This document shows positions 23,096-35,600 of a stretch of DNA of 64,000 nt, piece after piece. This DNA is from Pegea sp. RAD2-039. Taxonomy: Eukaryota; Chordata; Thaliacea; Salpida; Salpidae. The stretch spans positions 434,001 to 498,000 of the forward strand of contig JAQGEQ010000175.1 of assembly GCA_034620365.1 (NCBI GenBank), read 5' to 3'. A program made the position numbers and the translations under genes. Below the pieces are notes generated by a model, which ran no database searches, was not told where the DNA came from, and was given only the letters and a program-made list of their open reading frames with translations. The stretch's first letter is position 1. Each line of letters starts with the position of its first letter.

Positions 23096-25865
23096 ATGTT
23101 CAAGATTCTGGGTTCTTTACTTTTGTTGATATTTTTCAACATTTCTATATGCAAGGCTTCATCTCCTTTAGTAATTTGGTCTAAAAGCCAACCTATGAAT
23201 TTGTAAGTTATCAAACTTATCTTTATTTTGTTAATATGGATTGAATTGGTATTAAAAGGCAATTTATATTTAAATAAAGATTTGTATAATTAATTCTGAT
23301 ATTAATAAATAATGATTATAATAATGAATTCATACATTTTGTCCTAAATTTTATATATAAGTAATTTATAAGAGTATTTCATAACTACAAATTATATCTG
23401 ATGATTATTTTAGGCTTGAAGGATGTGGAAGAGACCTTGTAACTCCATCTACTTTTCAAACCTTTTCTACAGTTTTCAATGAAAACTATCTGAAATGTAT
23501 CCAGAGAAGTAATCCCAGCAAATTTGTTCTTTTTCTGCAAGATGATGTATGCTCTTACTTTTATTTATCTAAAACTTGACAAAATCATAATTAAGTTTGA
23601 TTTTTAAAATTAATTTAAAATATTTTGTATAATAGTTTCTTTATTTCATCAAAAGTAGAGTTAGATGATTAAATATATTTATAATTGTATTATTATACTT
23701 TAAATTATATTTTTATGTATTATTTTATCAAAATATTTTAATTATGTAAACTTCATCAGACTGGATTAATTATCAAAATACTTTTTTTGTTTTTTAGTTA
23801 ACAGTTGAAGATTTAAGGAAATTTTATTCTTCAGATTTCGATAAAACATCAGAAAAAATCAGAGTAAGATTTTCACTTGGAGGTAATTTGTGATAACATC
23901 AATCGTTTGATTTAATTTTAGGAGTCCTTGGAGTCTTCAAGCTCTTTGATGATCCCAGCTTTTGAAAATGAAGACTTTTCTGAGTCTTTTGTAAAGATGG
24001 TGTCTAAAGAAGATCCTGTTGCTGAGATTGAAATTGTTCATTTGAGTAATGATTTGAAAACTTCAAGTAAGAATCCCTCTCATAATATCTTTGTGGTTGA
24101 TAATTAGAATCAAATTTTATGTCTTTGTTGATATTTTATACCAACTTTGTTGTTAAATTTTTGAAACATTAAATATTTTGCAGTTAAAAAGATTAGTAGC
24201 GTGTTTGAAACTGCTTCAGAAAATACATTTTTTGTTTGGATATCGTCTACAACCAATAACGAAAAGGTGGTTTTATTACTCAAATTCTAATCAATAAAAT
24301 TAGAATTATAAAGTTTTTCGATTTCTAGAAATTTTGGTTTTTCTTTTCATGATTGAACGTCTTTTTCAATAGTTTTTCATAAAGTAATAATTTCAAAACA
24401 TTTTAGGAAAGTAGTTTGAGCCGAGGACGCCGTGACAGCCCAGAAACTGATGTGGAAGCCGCCTTTTTCTACAATGATACCTGTCTCTTCCTTGCTTTCA
24501 GCTCATTAAATATGACTTTCGAAAAAAGTTATGGACTTATACATTTAGAACCTATTTCTGAAACATTTAATATAAAGTGTGGTGGAAACTCATCCAAGTT
24601 AGTATTTTCAAGTTTATTTTTTGATTAACTCACCCTAGCAGCCATCTAAACTTCATTTATTTTTACAGATTCAGTTTGGACTTTAAACCACATGGTGGCG
24701 TAGTTTCATCTGTAACTCTTTAGTGAGTCAATTTGCTTTAAGTTTGAAGTTTCAACACGTTTATGTCACCTAATAACTCTCTATAGATTATTTTTCTTAA
24801 AAAATGTTATTAATGTATCGATAAACAGAAAACCCACGCCTTTAACACCTACTTGTTATTAGTATAACTTCATAATAAAACAAAAATGTCCTTCTTTTAC
24901 ATTGATGACCTTTCTTTATATCTTTCAGCATGTCTTTGCAACAGCAATTTTATCCTGTATCAGCTATGGTTTGGTGGACTATTTCAAATATTTCAATCTC
25001 CTACAACGTTTCCAGCGTCATGAATTCAACTGATTTTATTCCTCGTACCTACAGGGCACTAAACGCCCCTATAAACTGGACACTTGGCTGTGTACGACCA
25101 GAACCAATTATATCGAAAGGAAAGTCGAAAGTTCAACTTGAGTTTGAACATTTATATGTTAGTTGAATTTGAATAATAAGTTTATTCTAAACAATTTTTT
25201 TATATCAATCATAAATAGTTTTAATTTAGTTTCAGTTTTTCTTATTAAGATTTTAAAATCTTCTGTTAATGATTAAGTATTTAGTATTTCATCTTAGATT
25301 CAATCTGTATCATCGAAAGTTTCAACAAAGCAATTATCTCACTGAATTTCTTAATCACTTCAGCAAAACGCAAAAATGCTGACGAATTAGATTCTTTGAA
25401 AGATAGATTAGTTTTTAGAGTCACTGATAAATTCCTAGCAAATTATATTTCATAGTTTTTCAATTTACATCAAATTAACAGAATTTTACTGAAAAAGTTC
25501 TAAATTGAAAATATTTCATCAATTAAAGTTTAAATGTTAAAAATTTGTTGAAAAATATGATAATTGATTAACAAATGAGGTTTTCTGTGTTCAAAATATA
25601 GATTATTAAGATCATATAAAGATCATTTAATAAAAATTATTCTTCAAATCATTTCTAGATCCTTCCATTTGGAACCCACTACGGAGAAGATAATATTTTA
25701 GATTGTGCTGCTTGGTTTAGTGCTCCTATTATACTTGGTCTTCTTGTTGCTCTCTTGCTGTTGGTTATGCTTGGTTATGCTAATATGATGTTCATGGCTA
25801 TGACCACAATGGACAGATTTGAGGACCCGAAAGGCAGAGGTCTGACCACTCCACAAGACTCTTAA
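23096..25865 (+). CDS. ATP6AP1: V-type proton ATPase accessory subunit S1 (Ac45)
   Basis: Nine exons: 23096-23202, 23414-23546, 23798-23863, 23922-24066, 24184-24266, 24407-24597, 24669-24722, 24929-25157 and 25659-25865. They give 404 residues; human Ac45 is longer, about 470. Ac45 is a type I membrane glycoprotein that helps assemble the V-ATPase Vo sector and guide it through the secretory and lysosomal membranes. Seen: a signal peptide (KILGSLLLLIFFNISIC), then PLVIWS, KFVLFLQDD, and a luminal part with several N-x-S/T sites. A furin-type RGRR is at about 184-187. The C-terminal membrane helix (APIILGLLVALLLLVMLGYA) is followed by the hallmark tail TTMDRFEDPKG, which closely matches the human tail. 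AATAAA is at about 26169-26174. Confidence 0.93.
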
Positions 25866-28647
25866 AGAATGACTTGTTTTTTCTTCTTCTAATTATTTAC
25901 AACTATCTCCTTATTTCTTTATTTTTCAATCAACTAATAGAAATATTTCACTGGAATTTTTCGAAAAAATAATTGAGTCTATCTCAAGTAGATGTTGTTG
26001 AAGTAGAATCACTTTGAAGTTAAATATTTGTTAGTTTGATCTTTACATTGAGAATTATTTAGTTTAATTAATATTATTTAGGAGATAAATCTTGAAAATT
26101 TTCTTTTTTTGTGAGTGCAATATGTTTATTGTACTTGAAATAATTGTTTGTTCATTTGTAAACTTTCAAATAAATTATTCTTCTATGTCATCATTGGATC
26201 TTCCAATTGCTTTAATGATCAATTATCACATATAATTGATTTAGAGATCTCAAAATTTGAAAATAATTCTCTCAATTTAAATCTTATTTTTTCACCTCAG
26301 AAATAATTGGTGATTTATTGCTATAATTTTACAACAGCAAATTCTGAATTTAAAATCCTTTAAACGAAGTCCTTGTACACTAATTTTAAGTCTATAGGTT
26401 TCATCTCATCACTATTTTGTAGATCTTTTTTTATTTTCAAGATAAATTTACTTAAAGTAAGTTACATGAGCTACAAAACAACAGAATTTATGAAATCATA
26501 AAATTAAAGGACATAAAAACGATGACTCCATTAATTATAAACAAAATTTTGTAAATATTTGTTAACTTTATAATCTGCTAAAGTTTATTTCTTCTTTAAT
26601 TTTGATTAATTTAGTCTAAATGCAAAAGTTCTAGTAATTAAAATAAAAAATACCGAAAGTAATTTGATCAAAATATTTTGTTTGATAAATAAATGTAACA
26701 AAATTTCTAAGATTACAAAAAAGATTTAATAGCTACTTCAGTAATATTCAAAATTATTCTGAGCTTAAAATTACAAAAAATATCAATAAATTTCTTCACC
26801 CAATTTTTTTAGTGATAATTTTTTGTGGTTTCAGGAAAACTTTCAACTTTTTGTTCATTTTAAAACTTTTAAACACTTTTTGAAATTATCTTATTGTTAA
26901 ATATCTACTGAAACAAGAAATGCTGTGAAAAAATTAGGCCATAATTAAACAAACCCATAAAAACATTGGTATTTCTTACTTTTTCTCTTCCTAATTTCGT
27001 GAAATAATTATATTTGATAAGATTTAAATGTTTGAGAAAATATCAAACAACAATATGTATCCTAAATACATTTCTAAATCAAATTAATTTTTAATTATCT
27101 AATTTGAGTATCAACTGAATGAATTCAGAAATATATTTTATGTTGTCATCAGTTGCTAACTTTTCCAAAAAGCAAATTATTTTATTGATAAAATATGAGT
27201 TTTAAGAGATGAATTGTTGATAAATAAACTTTCTGTTAACTCTGATTATTACACAAAGAAGACAGTAGAACTATTTATTTAAAGATTTTCGATCTTGTAC
27301 TTAACCAAACATGTACTAATCACAGTATGAGCTACTTTTCAAACCTTTTTTTCAAATTGAACATCTTAAGTGTTTATTTTAAGAAACGTCAGAAAAATCA
27401 GTTTGCATCAACTACATTTGAATTAACTTTCTCAACATTAGATTACAAACAAACTATTTTTATATAGAAATGTTCGTAAACGTAAACCAGTGTTTTGTTG
27501 GCAGCAGATCTTTTTAGTCGGAATGTTTGTATATTTTCAACCTTTCTTCCGTTTTAACTTTAGAGATACGTTTTATATACAACAATCACTTTGTCTGTTT
27601 TGAAAAAAAGCTTACTTTAAAATCAATTGTTTTATAATCATACGACAAATGCTATCAAGCCAATACAACAAGTCTTAAACATACAGATAGTTTAAAGTTA
27701 AGATTTATTCTGGTTTATTCTCGCTTTTTTAAGATCACTACAAGTGTAACATTTATTTAAATAACTAATTTGTCAATCAATATTTAAATAAGTTAGATTA
27801 ATATTAGATAATAAAACATCTTGATAGATTAAACAGTATACCACTGTGTTAAAAGAGTTTATTTTAAAATACTTTAGCGTATAAGTTTAATGTTATCTCT
27901 ATAAAACAAAAGTTACATTGTTCAATAGATTCAAGTCTTTATTTGAACCCATACAATCGTGGTTGACACTACAATATTTTTACTGTTATCTTATTCTTTT
28001 AAATAGATTTAATTTAACTATTTTATTAGATTTAAATTTTCTACTAACTTCAAAAAGACATTTTATACTTTTACATGTATGCCATCATCAAATAAAACTT
28101 TGCTCTGGGTAGTTATGCATTTTTTGGGTTTAGCATCTAATACACGATTTTTAAGGGAGAAATTCTTAAGTTGAATCTACGAACATTTCAAATATATTTT
28201 TGTGATCTTATTTGGAATTAAGCCAAAGTCGTTAGTATTAAGAATCAAATTTGTATTAACTAGATTTAGATTATATTTATGGTTACTGATACCTTGATTA
28301 TTTTCTCATTTATTAGAATAAAACCATTTGAAACAAGTTTGATAATAATTCTTGTCATTTCATTATTTTATATAATTTTTTCATTTATTTTACGCTTGAT
28401 ATAATTTAAGTATTCTAAAAAGAGCTACTATTTTGAAAAATGATAGCTGGCTTTTGTTTGCTTTGTAATATAACTGATGAACTTTATAAAACTTTAAATG
28501 TAATCTGATAGAATCAAACTCTTGAAAAATCAGCTTTAGATTTGAGCGTTAAAAATGTGCGTCGATTTTTGACAAAAAACTTTATTAGATAAAAATACTG
28601 ATTATGCTTTTAAAAAAGGTATATGTAAATATATGTAAATATTCACT
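25866..28647. other. Intergenic, A+T-rich
   Basis: Contains the ATP6AP1 3' UTR, with a polyadenylation-type signal near 26169. I see no further gene. Just before the LINE fragment, at about 28622-28640, the octamer ATATGTAA is repeated in tandem. Confidence 0.45.
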
Positions 28648-28810
28648 ATGCTTTGAGGACTACCGAAATGCCATGTATTACATCTTTTTCTTTCTATATT
28701 TCTGACTTAATAGATGTTATTTGTGAGAATGTGTGTTAGCGAGAGGTGCTCTCTTCAGGCACCCTCCTTAGCATTTATTGTAATAAATAAAAATAAAATG
28801 AATAAATAAA
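28648..28810 (+). mobile_element. 5'-truncated LINE 3' end
   Basis: Begins at TATGCTTTGAGGACTACCGA and is close to 20535-20672. It is the cleanest copy of the tail: GTGAGAATGTGTGTTAGC, hairpin GAGAG-GTG-CTCTC (28741-28753), GGCACCCTCC, GCATTTATTG, then an A-rich AATAAA repeat tail. The 5' truncation and A-rich end are typical of target-primed reverse transcription. Confidence 0.85.
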
Positions 28811-29675
28811 ATTGAATTTAAATGTAAACAAGCTTATTTTATTTAAGCTTAACAGAATTCTCACTTAAGTCTATTATACATTTATATTTTCATTACAACT
28901 TTGATTAAACATTTTTTTTAATTTAATATCAGTAATTTTATTATATATTTATGTTTATAAAGCTCTTGAAGATTAAATGTAAACAAAGTTTTACGGATTG
29001 ACTGAATGTTTTTGTTGGTTGTTTTAATTTAAATTTTACAAAGAAGTAATTTTATATCTCTAAACTTTTAATATAAAAATCAGTGATAATCAGACTTACA
29101 AAGATTTTTGTTAGTCAAAAACACTTTGCCTTAAAAGTAATATAGAAATTATAAAATTAAGTACTTAATTCAAGCATATCTAGACAACATATCTCTTGTT
29201 TTTACTTCCTACGTGTAACCTGATAATTAGTTAAAGTCAAATTTTGTATTTTAATTTTATTATATTTATCTTAAAAATTAAAAATTCTTACATTGAACTA
29301 AACGTGTAAAATATGAGAAGATTTTCTAGTTTTTATTGGTAGCACTGATGTAAAGAATATTTGTTTTTATAACACAAGTACTTAGTACAGTAATAAGTTT
29401 TATTTAAACGTTCAAATTTTATTGACTTATCTCAAGCACCTTATGAAATAAAAAAAATCATAGATAGTTCAATCAAGACATCTCATATTTAACAAGATAA
29501 ATCCTCTTTCACATAAAAAAAAAACTTTTAATTAATCATCATTAAACGAATTAGTTATACATAATTAAATAAACTAAATAAAAACATAAAAAGTTATTCA
29601 ATTAACACAGCTAAGCTGCAAAACAACTTTGCTACAGCGTTAGGTCTTTACATTTCAAGCAATTAAACAATTATT
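28811..29675. other. Intergenic, A+T-rich
   Basis: Lies between the LINE fragment and the 3' end of the minus-strand gene. Nothing was recognised. Confidence 0.45.
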
Positions 29676-32600
29676 TCAAACATAACTGACATTTCCTTTT
29701 TCATAAGGTAAACAACTATGTGTTTGAAGAAGCCGATTTGATTTATGATTGTCGAGAAAGGCTTGTATACCAAGATTAGTTCTGGATGAAGATTCAAACT
29801 CAAATCCTTCTCTACGTTTATCCTCATTCTCATAAGGTTCAGCACTTAATTGGCTAAGAGAGGATTGTTTTGTTTTATTTCGTGGGCTTCTAAACGAATT
29901 TCGAAAGCGTTGCATCGGTCCTAAGAATTTTGCAGCAGGCTTACTGCTAGTGGTTTTGTAGTAGACGTCTTTAAGATGATTGGATTTTTTATCTGACTCT
30001 TTTTCATTGGTATCTTTTCTTGTTTTATTTGAAACAATCTTGGGTTTGTTGTTATTAAAGCGAGATGTTTCCATTGATGAAATTGAACTTTGTTTTTGGG
30101 TTTCGTCTATTACTAGATCTGATGATTTTATTTTTTTGCTTGTTTTGAAATTTCCTTTGAAAATAGAAGCAGCTGATGAACGGTTCTTTACGTTTTTGGT
30201 TTTATAAAATCCATCCTGGTATTCAAAAAGAAAGTTTATTTTAATGGAGTTTGAAGATCAAGAGAATTAATTATTTATATTAAAAGTGCTTTTGGCTGAA
30301 GCAAGATTTTGCAAAATGTAAAATGCTTTTGAAACAAATTTTGTTTTTTAATAATCTTTGACACTCAATTTCTTAAGATCTGTCTTCTTTTAGTTCAATC
30401 TTATACCCAAAGTTTCTTAAAGAACTCCTTGCTGTTTTACATATTTAATTTAAGCTACAGAAGATTTGATATCATATATAAAAGTGGAAAGTGAACTCGA
30501 ATTTTTTTCTCTTAAAGTCTTAATTAAATAATAAAGTTGATTGAGATTATGATTGTAAAATTAATAAAAGATAAAAGACATAAAAAAATGTTTAAAAAAT
30601 CATATTTACCGGATCAGAAACTGTGCTTTTGTTGAAGTTATCTGGAAATAGATTGATTGCTTCACTAGACTTTTCCGTTTGTTGTTGTGATAGACTGAAA
30701 GTAAATTTCAAATTTGTTGATGACATAAATAGAAAAACAATTTTGTAGAATATTATTTCTTAATTTTTTTTATTAATATTTATCATTTTAAAATGTTTTC
30801 AAAAAAGCTGAAAATATAAATTAATTATTAAATCTAATAACTGACACAAAAATAAATAAAAGATAAATAAATTAGCCAAGAAATTGAAAAACTGTAAATA
30901 GCCTTACAGTTAGTCTTAGTCGTTTTCACAAAATGTATAAAAAATAAATAGCTAATAAAATGAGAGAAACAATTTTAGTGATTATATGCCGTAAGCACAT
31001 CGATTTTAAGCATTACAAGTAATAACCAACAATACTTGTTGGTTGAATATCTGACAGATGGTTTGAATTGTTTGAAATAATTAATACTTATATTTAGTAA
31101 AGATACTATTTATCAAACAAATCATAAACTTTATGATAATTTGTTTGTTTCAGAATTCATTACTAAAATATATTTTATTTAACAATAAATCAAAGCACTT
31201 AAAATAAATTTAAAGTTTTGAAATACTATTACTACTATTAGAAAAAATGTATTGATCTATACAAAGATCTACAGAACCCACAGCTATTTCGTGAAAATTT
31301 AAATATTTGTGAATACTAAAATAGGGTTGTTGTAAATTTTTATTCATATTAAGTTCATCTATTTTAGTTTAATTGGTTTAAAATTTAATTGAAAGTTTTA
31401 TTTTTTAGATAATTATTTAAGTTGTTTGATAATTTTAAATTTTTGTAGGCCAACAAATAACAAGACTATTGTTGAAGTTACAATGCATTATTGAGTAAAT
31501 TTACTTGATTAAATCTTTGTTGTTAGTCTGTTCTCTTGATTTGGCAATTTTAAGTTCATAGAAATTTGGAAGATGATGATAATTTGCATCAACCTGAAAA
31601 TAAAGATTTAAAAATCTAAACTTAAATTTCAGTAAAAGTAAAAAAAATCGTTAGAATCTTTATGATTTAACAAGATTAAATATTTCAGCATATGCCAGTA
31701 GAAAATTGAAATTTTTACTTAAGGAATGACTGAAATTAAAAAACTTAAATTATTTTTTACATGATTATTTGATTGAAAATCTTTAAGTTATATTTATCAG
31801 AGACTAAAGAACAACAGAAACTGATAATTTACATACAGCTCAGAAAATAACTCTCTTCCCTCAGCGTACAAAGACACAATAAACTTAATTCAGAAAAAAA
31901 TTTTACGGTTTTGTGAAAATTTGAATGTAGCAAGTATTAAAAAAGTTTTAAAGGTATTAATTTACAATAAAGCTGTAACAAAATACTACAAATATCTTAA
32001 AGTATATTAAAAAAGCTTTTACTCACGCTTAATGAGTTTGTATGGTTATTAAGTAAGTGATAATCGTCTTCATTGCTTATCGAAGCGCTATGATGTTTTG
32101 GGGTATAGGAAGTATGTTTAAAGTCAACAGAATGATGATTAATTTCTTGTTTCTTTATTCGCATTTCTTTTTTTGTTTCATTACGAACAAATGGAGGAAT
32201 GTGCTGATTGTAAAGCTGTTGTTTGTGACATCTTGGAGGAAGAGAAGTCCTTCGGATGAAACTTTTATCTTCTGATTGATCATAAGAGTTGATAGAGAAG
32301 AGGCTAGTTGAGTGTACTGGCGAAAAAGCTGATAGTTGACTAGCTCCCATAAACGATGCCGATTTAGTTGCTTCAACTTCAGCGTTAGTTGAACGCGTGT
32401 AGGTAGAAGATTTATTTAGTGTCCTTAGATGAGGAGCAACGTTTTCAATCATCTGTTCACTTGGTGATGTCTGTGGAAGTAGCGCTTGTGGTCTTCTTAG
32501 ATCCTCTGGGCTTCCAATTCTATAAATATCCCAGCTTTGGGAGACTATTTTAGGACCTAAATCATCTAGAATAGTTGGAGGAGATCTACAATTCTGATTT

Positions 32601-35600
32601 TTCGTTTTTTTCTCTTGTTTTTGATCTTTTGTTAGTTTCTGAAGCTTCTTATTAGCGAAGGACTTCGTGATCTTCTTCTGCATCGGTTGAACAACTTGTG
32701 TTTCGCCCAGATCATCGATTTCATAAATTTGTAATTCAGTCATCATCCTCATCGATCTTCTTCTAATGACTTCTTGTTGACTTCCTGATCTTTCATTACT
32801 TGCTCTGACTTCATTTGAGGACTTCTTCTCATCTTGTGCCTCCTGCAAAGAGCTTTTGGTATCTTTTATGGAGCTGATCCCTAATTTAATCTCTCTTTGA
32901 TCCAAACTTTCATCTTCTAATTCAAGTAAATCTTCTTGAAATTCTTTTGTTGATAATTTGAGACTTTTTCGCTGTTTTGGGATCGGCTTAAAAGTGCCCT
33001 CTTCTTTATTGCTTGGACTTGTCAATTGGGACACGGTTAGCCACTCAGATGTGGTCAGGGGTGATTGGGTCAGGACCAACTTGCCTTTTGCCGATTCATT
33101 TTGAAAATTTAAGATATTTTCAGTGTTCGAGACAGACTCATTTTGTCTCTTCTTCTTTTTTACATCTTCAGCGATTGGACTTTGAACTGAGCTCTTTTTT
33201 GAGCCAATCACAGCGACCCCAAAGTGATCTTGATAACCTGAATCCATGGAACACTCGCTCTCTTGTAGAGGTTGCATCTCGACTCTGCTAGAAGACTCCG
33301 GTGTAATCAGTGCGTGATTCATCAATGATAAAGAAGCTGTAGAACAACGAGAAGATGTTTCACAACCATTCAAGGAACTCAATCGACTGATGACGTCATT
33401 AACTCGACTGTGTTCTGAAGATCGAGGATTATTTTCTTTTTTATCTAACTTTAGTCCTCTTGATTGAAGAGCTTCTGATGAAGGACTTTTAATAATCGTC
33501 GAAGTTTTTGATTCGTTACTAAAAATTTTAAATTTCATTTTAGTAATTAAATAAAAACACAAATATTTAATTAAATTGAATACAAACGAATAATCATCAA
33601 ATTCTAACCTTTTTGCAGCTTCGACCTCTAAAGAATGGGTCTCTTTGTTACCAAGTTTTCCAGATTTCAACATAGCTCTTAATTTGTCAAAATCATTTTC
33701 AATTTCTGTTTGAAAACTAATTGTTGTTGCTTGTAACTCGCTCTACAAAAAAGATAATTTAATTAAAGCTTGAATTTTAGCATAACCAAGTAAAAACATC
33801 TTAATGTAAGTTATTGGATAAATAAATGAATTGTTTAAGAGGAGATGATAGAACTTTGAAAACCGCGGTTCATTTTATTAATTTGGAATCAGGTTACAGA
33901 TTTAAGTATAACTGACTGAAAAATTAAATTAAAAAATATGAAACTTGAGGAAACTGGTTTGAGTTTTGAAATTAACTTTGTTTGTTGAAGTAATTATTTT
34001 CAAAGGTTAATCCTTCTCTTATAAATTTCAACTTGTGCATTAGAAAAATTGTCAAGGTTTGACATCTTCTATTACTTGGATTAATTTTTACTGCTGGTTA
34101 TTTCTTTTGTTTTCTTTGCATTCTAAAAGCCTTAGGCTTGCTTATAAAAGTATGTTTTGATAGTTGCTTAATTAAGTTTTAGTTTTTTGTTAAAACTTGA
34201 TGAAAAACAATTACTTTATACAAAAAGATATTTTAATAAAACTTATATTCTATCGTATTTAGTTCCATTAACTATAACGGAATATTTATGTTTAAAAATA
34301 TTTTGTATCCTTCTTATAAAACAAAGTTTATATCTTATTATTATATTATAGATTGTTGCAAACAAAACTGTAATCTACAATTTATATGAAGATATCAATT
34401 ACTATCAAGTTTTAGAATAAAACGTGAACTATCACAACCAACACTTGCTGAAAGCTTATGTTGTTGTAAATGTACATTTTCAGAAAAATAAGTCTGCAAT
34501 AATAAGTTTAACTTTCTGACGTAAAAGAAATAAGTTATTACGCATCTGCTACAATTTAAGTTCAAAATAGTTGAGATAATAAGTGGAAATAATTTCGTTT
34601 ATTAAAATCTTTTTTAAGAGCAATATACGGATATTTAAGAGGTAGTTAAGTTTTGGTTGCATTAACTGACATATAGATTTAATTTTTAGTTGTAAATTTA
34701 CCACAAGCTAATCTTTTAAAGCAGTCTTAAGCTTTGCTGTAAAACATACGAGTCACTTTTTATACATTTAAACTTTTCTTGTTTACTTAGTCTTTGAAAG
34801 TTAATAAAATGAAATTAATTTTAAATAATTGTATGTCTAACTTATATATTAAGTCCTGTATCCAAAAGTCTTGGATTAATTCTCGTGTAAAACACATAAT
34901 TTAATGTATGCTCGTTTAGTAAATTTAGCACTTAACTTTCAACAATTTTCTTCAATTAGATGAAAATTCTTTTTATAATACAAATATTACTGCACTATGA
35001 TACATATGTCTTGATGTCAATTTATATTCACAACAAGTAAATATAAGAACATCTACAGTTTATATTCAACTAGCTTCTTACGCATCAATGAATTCAAACT
35101 AGTAATTTGTTTTGAGATTTTGACAAACTATTGAAGACGAATTAGCATCGAAACATGTAACATTTAACATATAAACCAAACATTAAAGTTTCTGTTGCAT
35201 AATAAAAGAGAAAATATTTTTGAATCGTCTTCAAGTTGGAAACTAAAGATACTTTTAGCTCTACACAAAGATTTTTTTTAGCTTTTAGAGTAAGTACTCT
35301 GTTTGATGAAAATTAAATCAACTAAAAACTTTAACATTGTACAAGTTCTAATTGACAAAATGTTATGAACAACTGAAACTAATTAATTTATCCAAAAGAC
35401 AAAAAAGTTCTTTAATTACTAAAATTTAATCGAAATCTGATTGGCTTGTAAAATATTCTTAAAAATCTTTTCATAAATTTTCGTTTGAAGAATTACTCAA
35501 AGATTGCCTTTCTGCTTTTTTAGATTCTGTTTAGGCAGTCGGTTATCTTCGATGACGTCATAACTACTCATGCATTAAATGGTAGCAGAGTAGGAATAGA

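Noticed and set aside
27918-28112. 64-codon plus-strand frame in the ATP6AP1 downstream region
   Set aside because: Composition is that of chance A+T-rich frames (Phe/Leu/Ile-rich). No start context or homology.
32057-33291. Plus-strand open frames opposite the large Ser-rich protein
   Set aside because: Antisense shadows of a long real exon.
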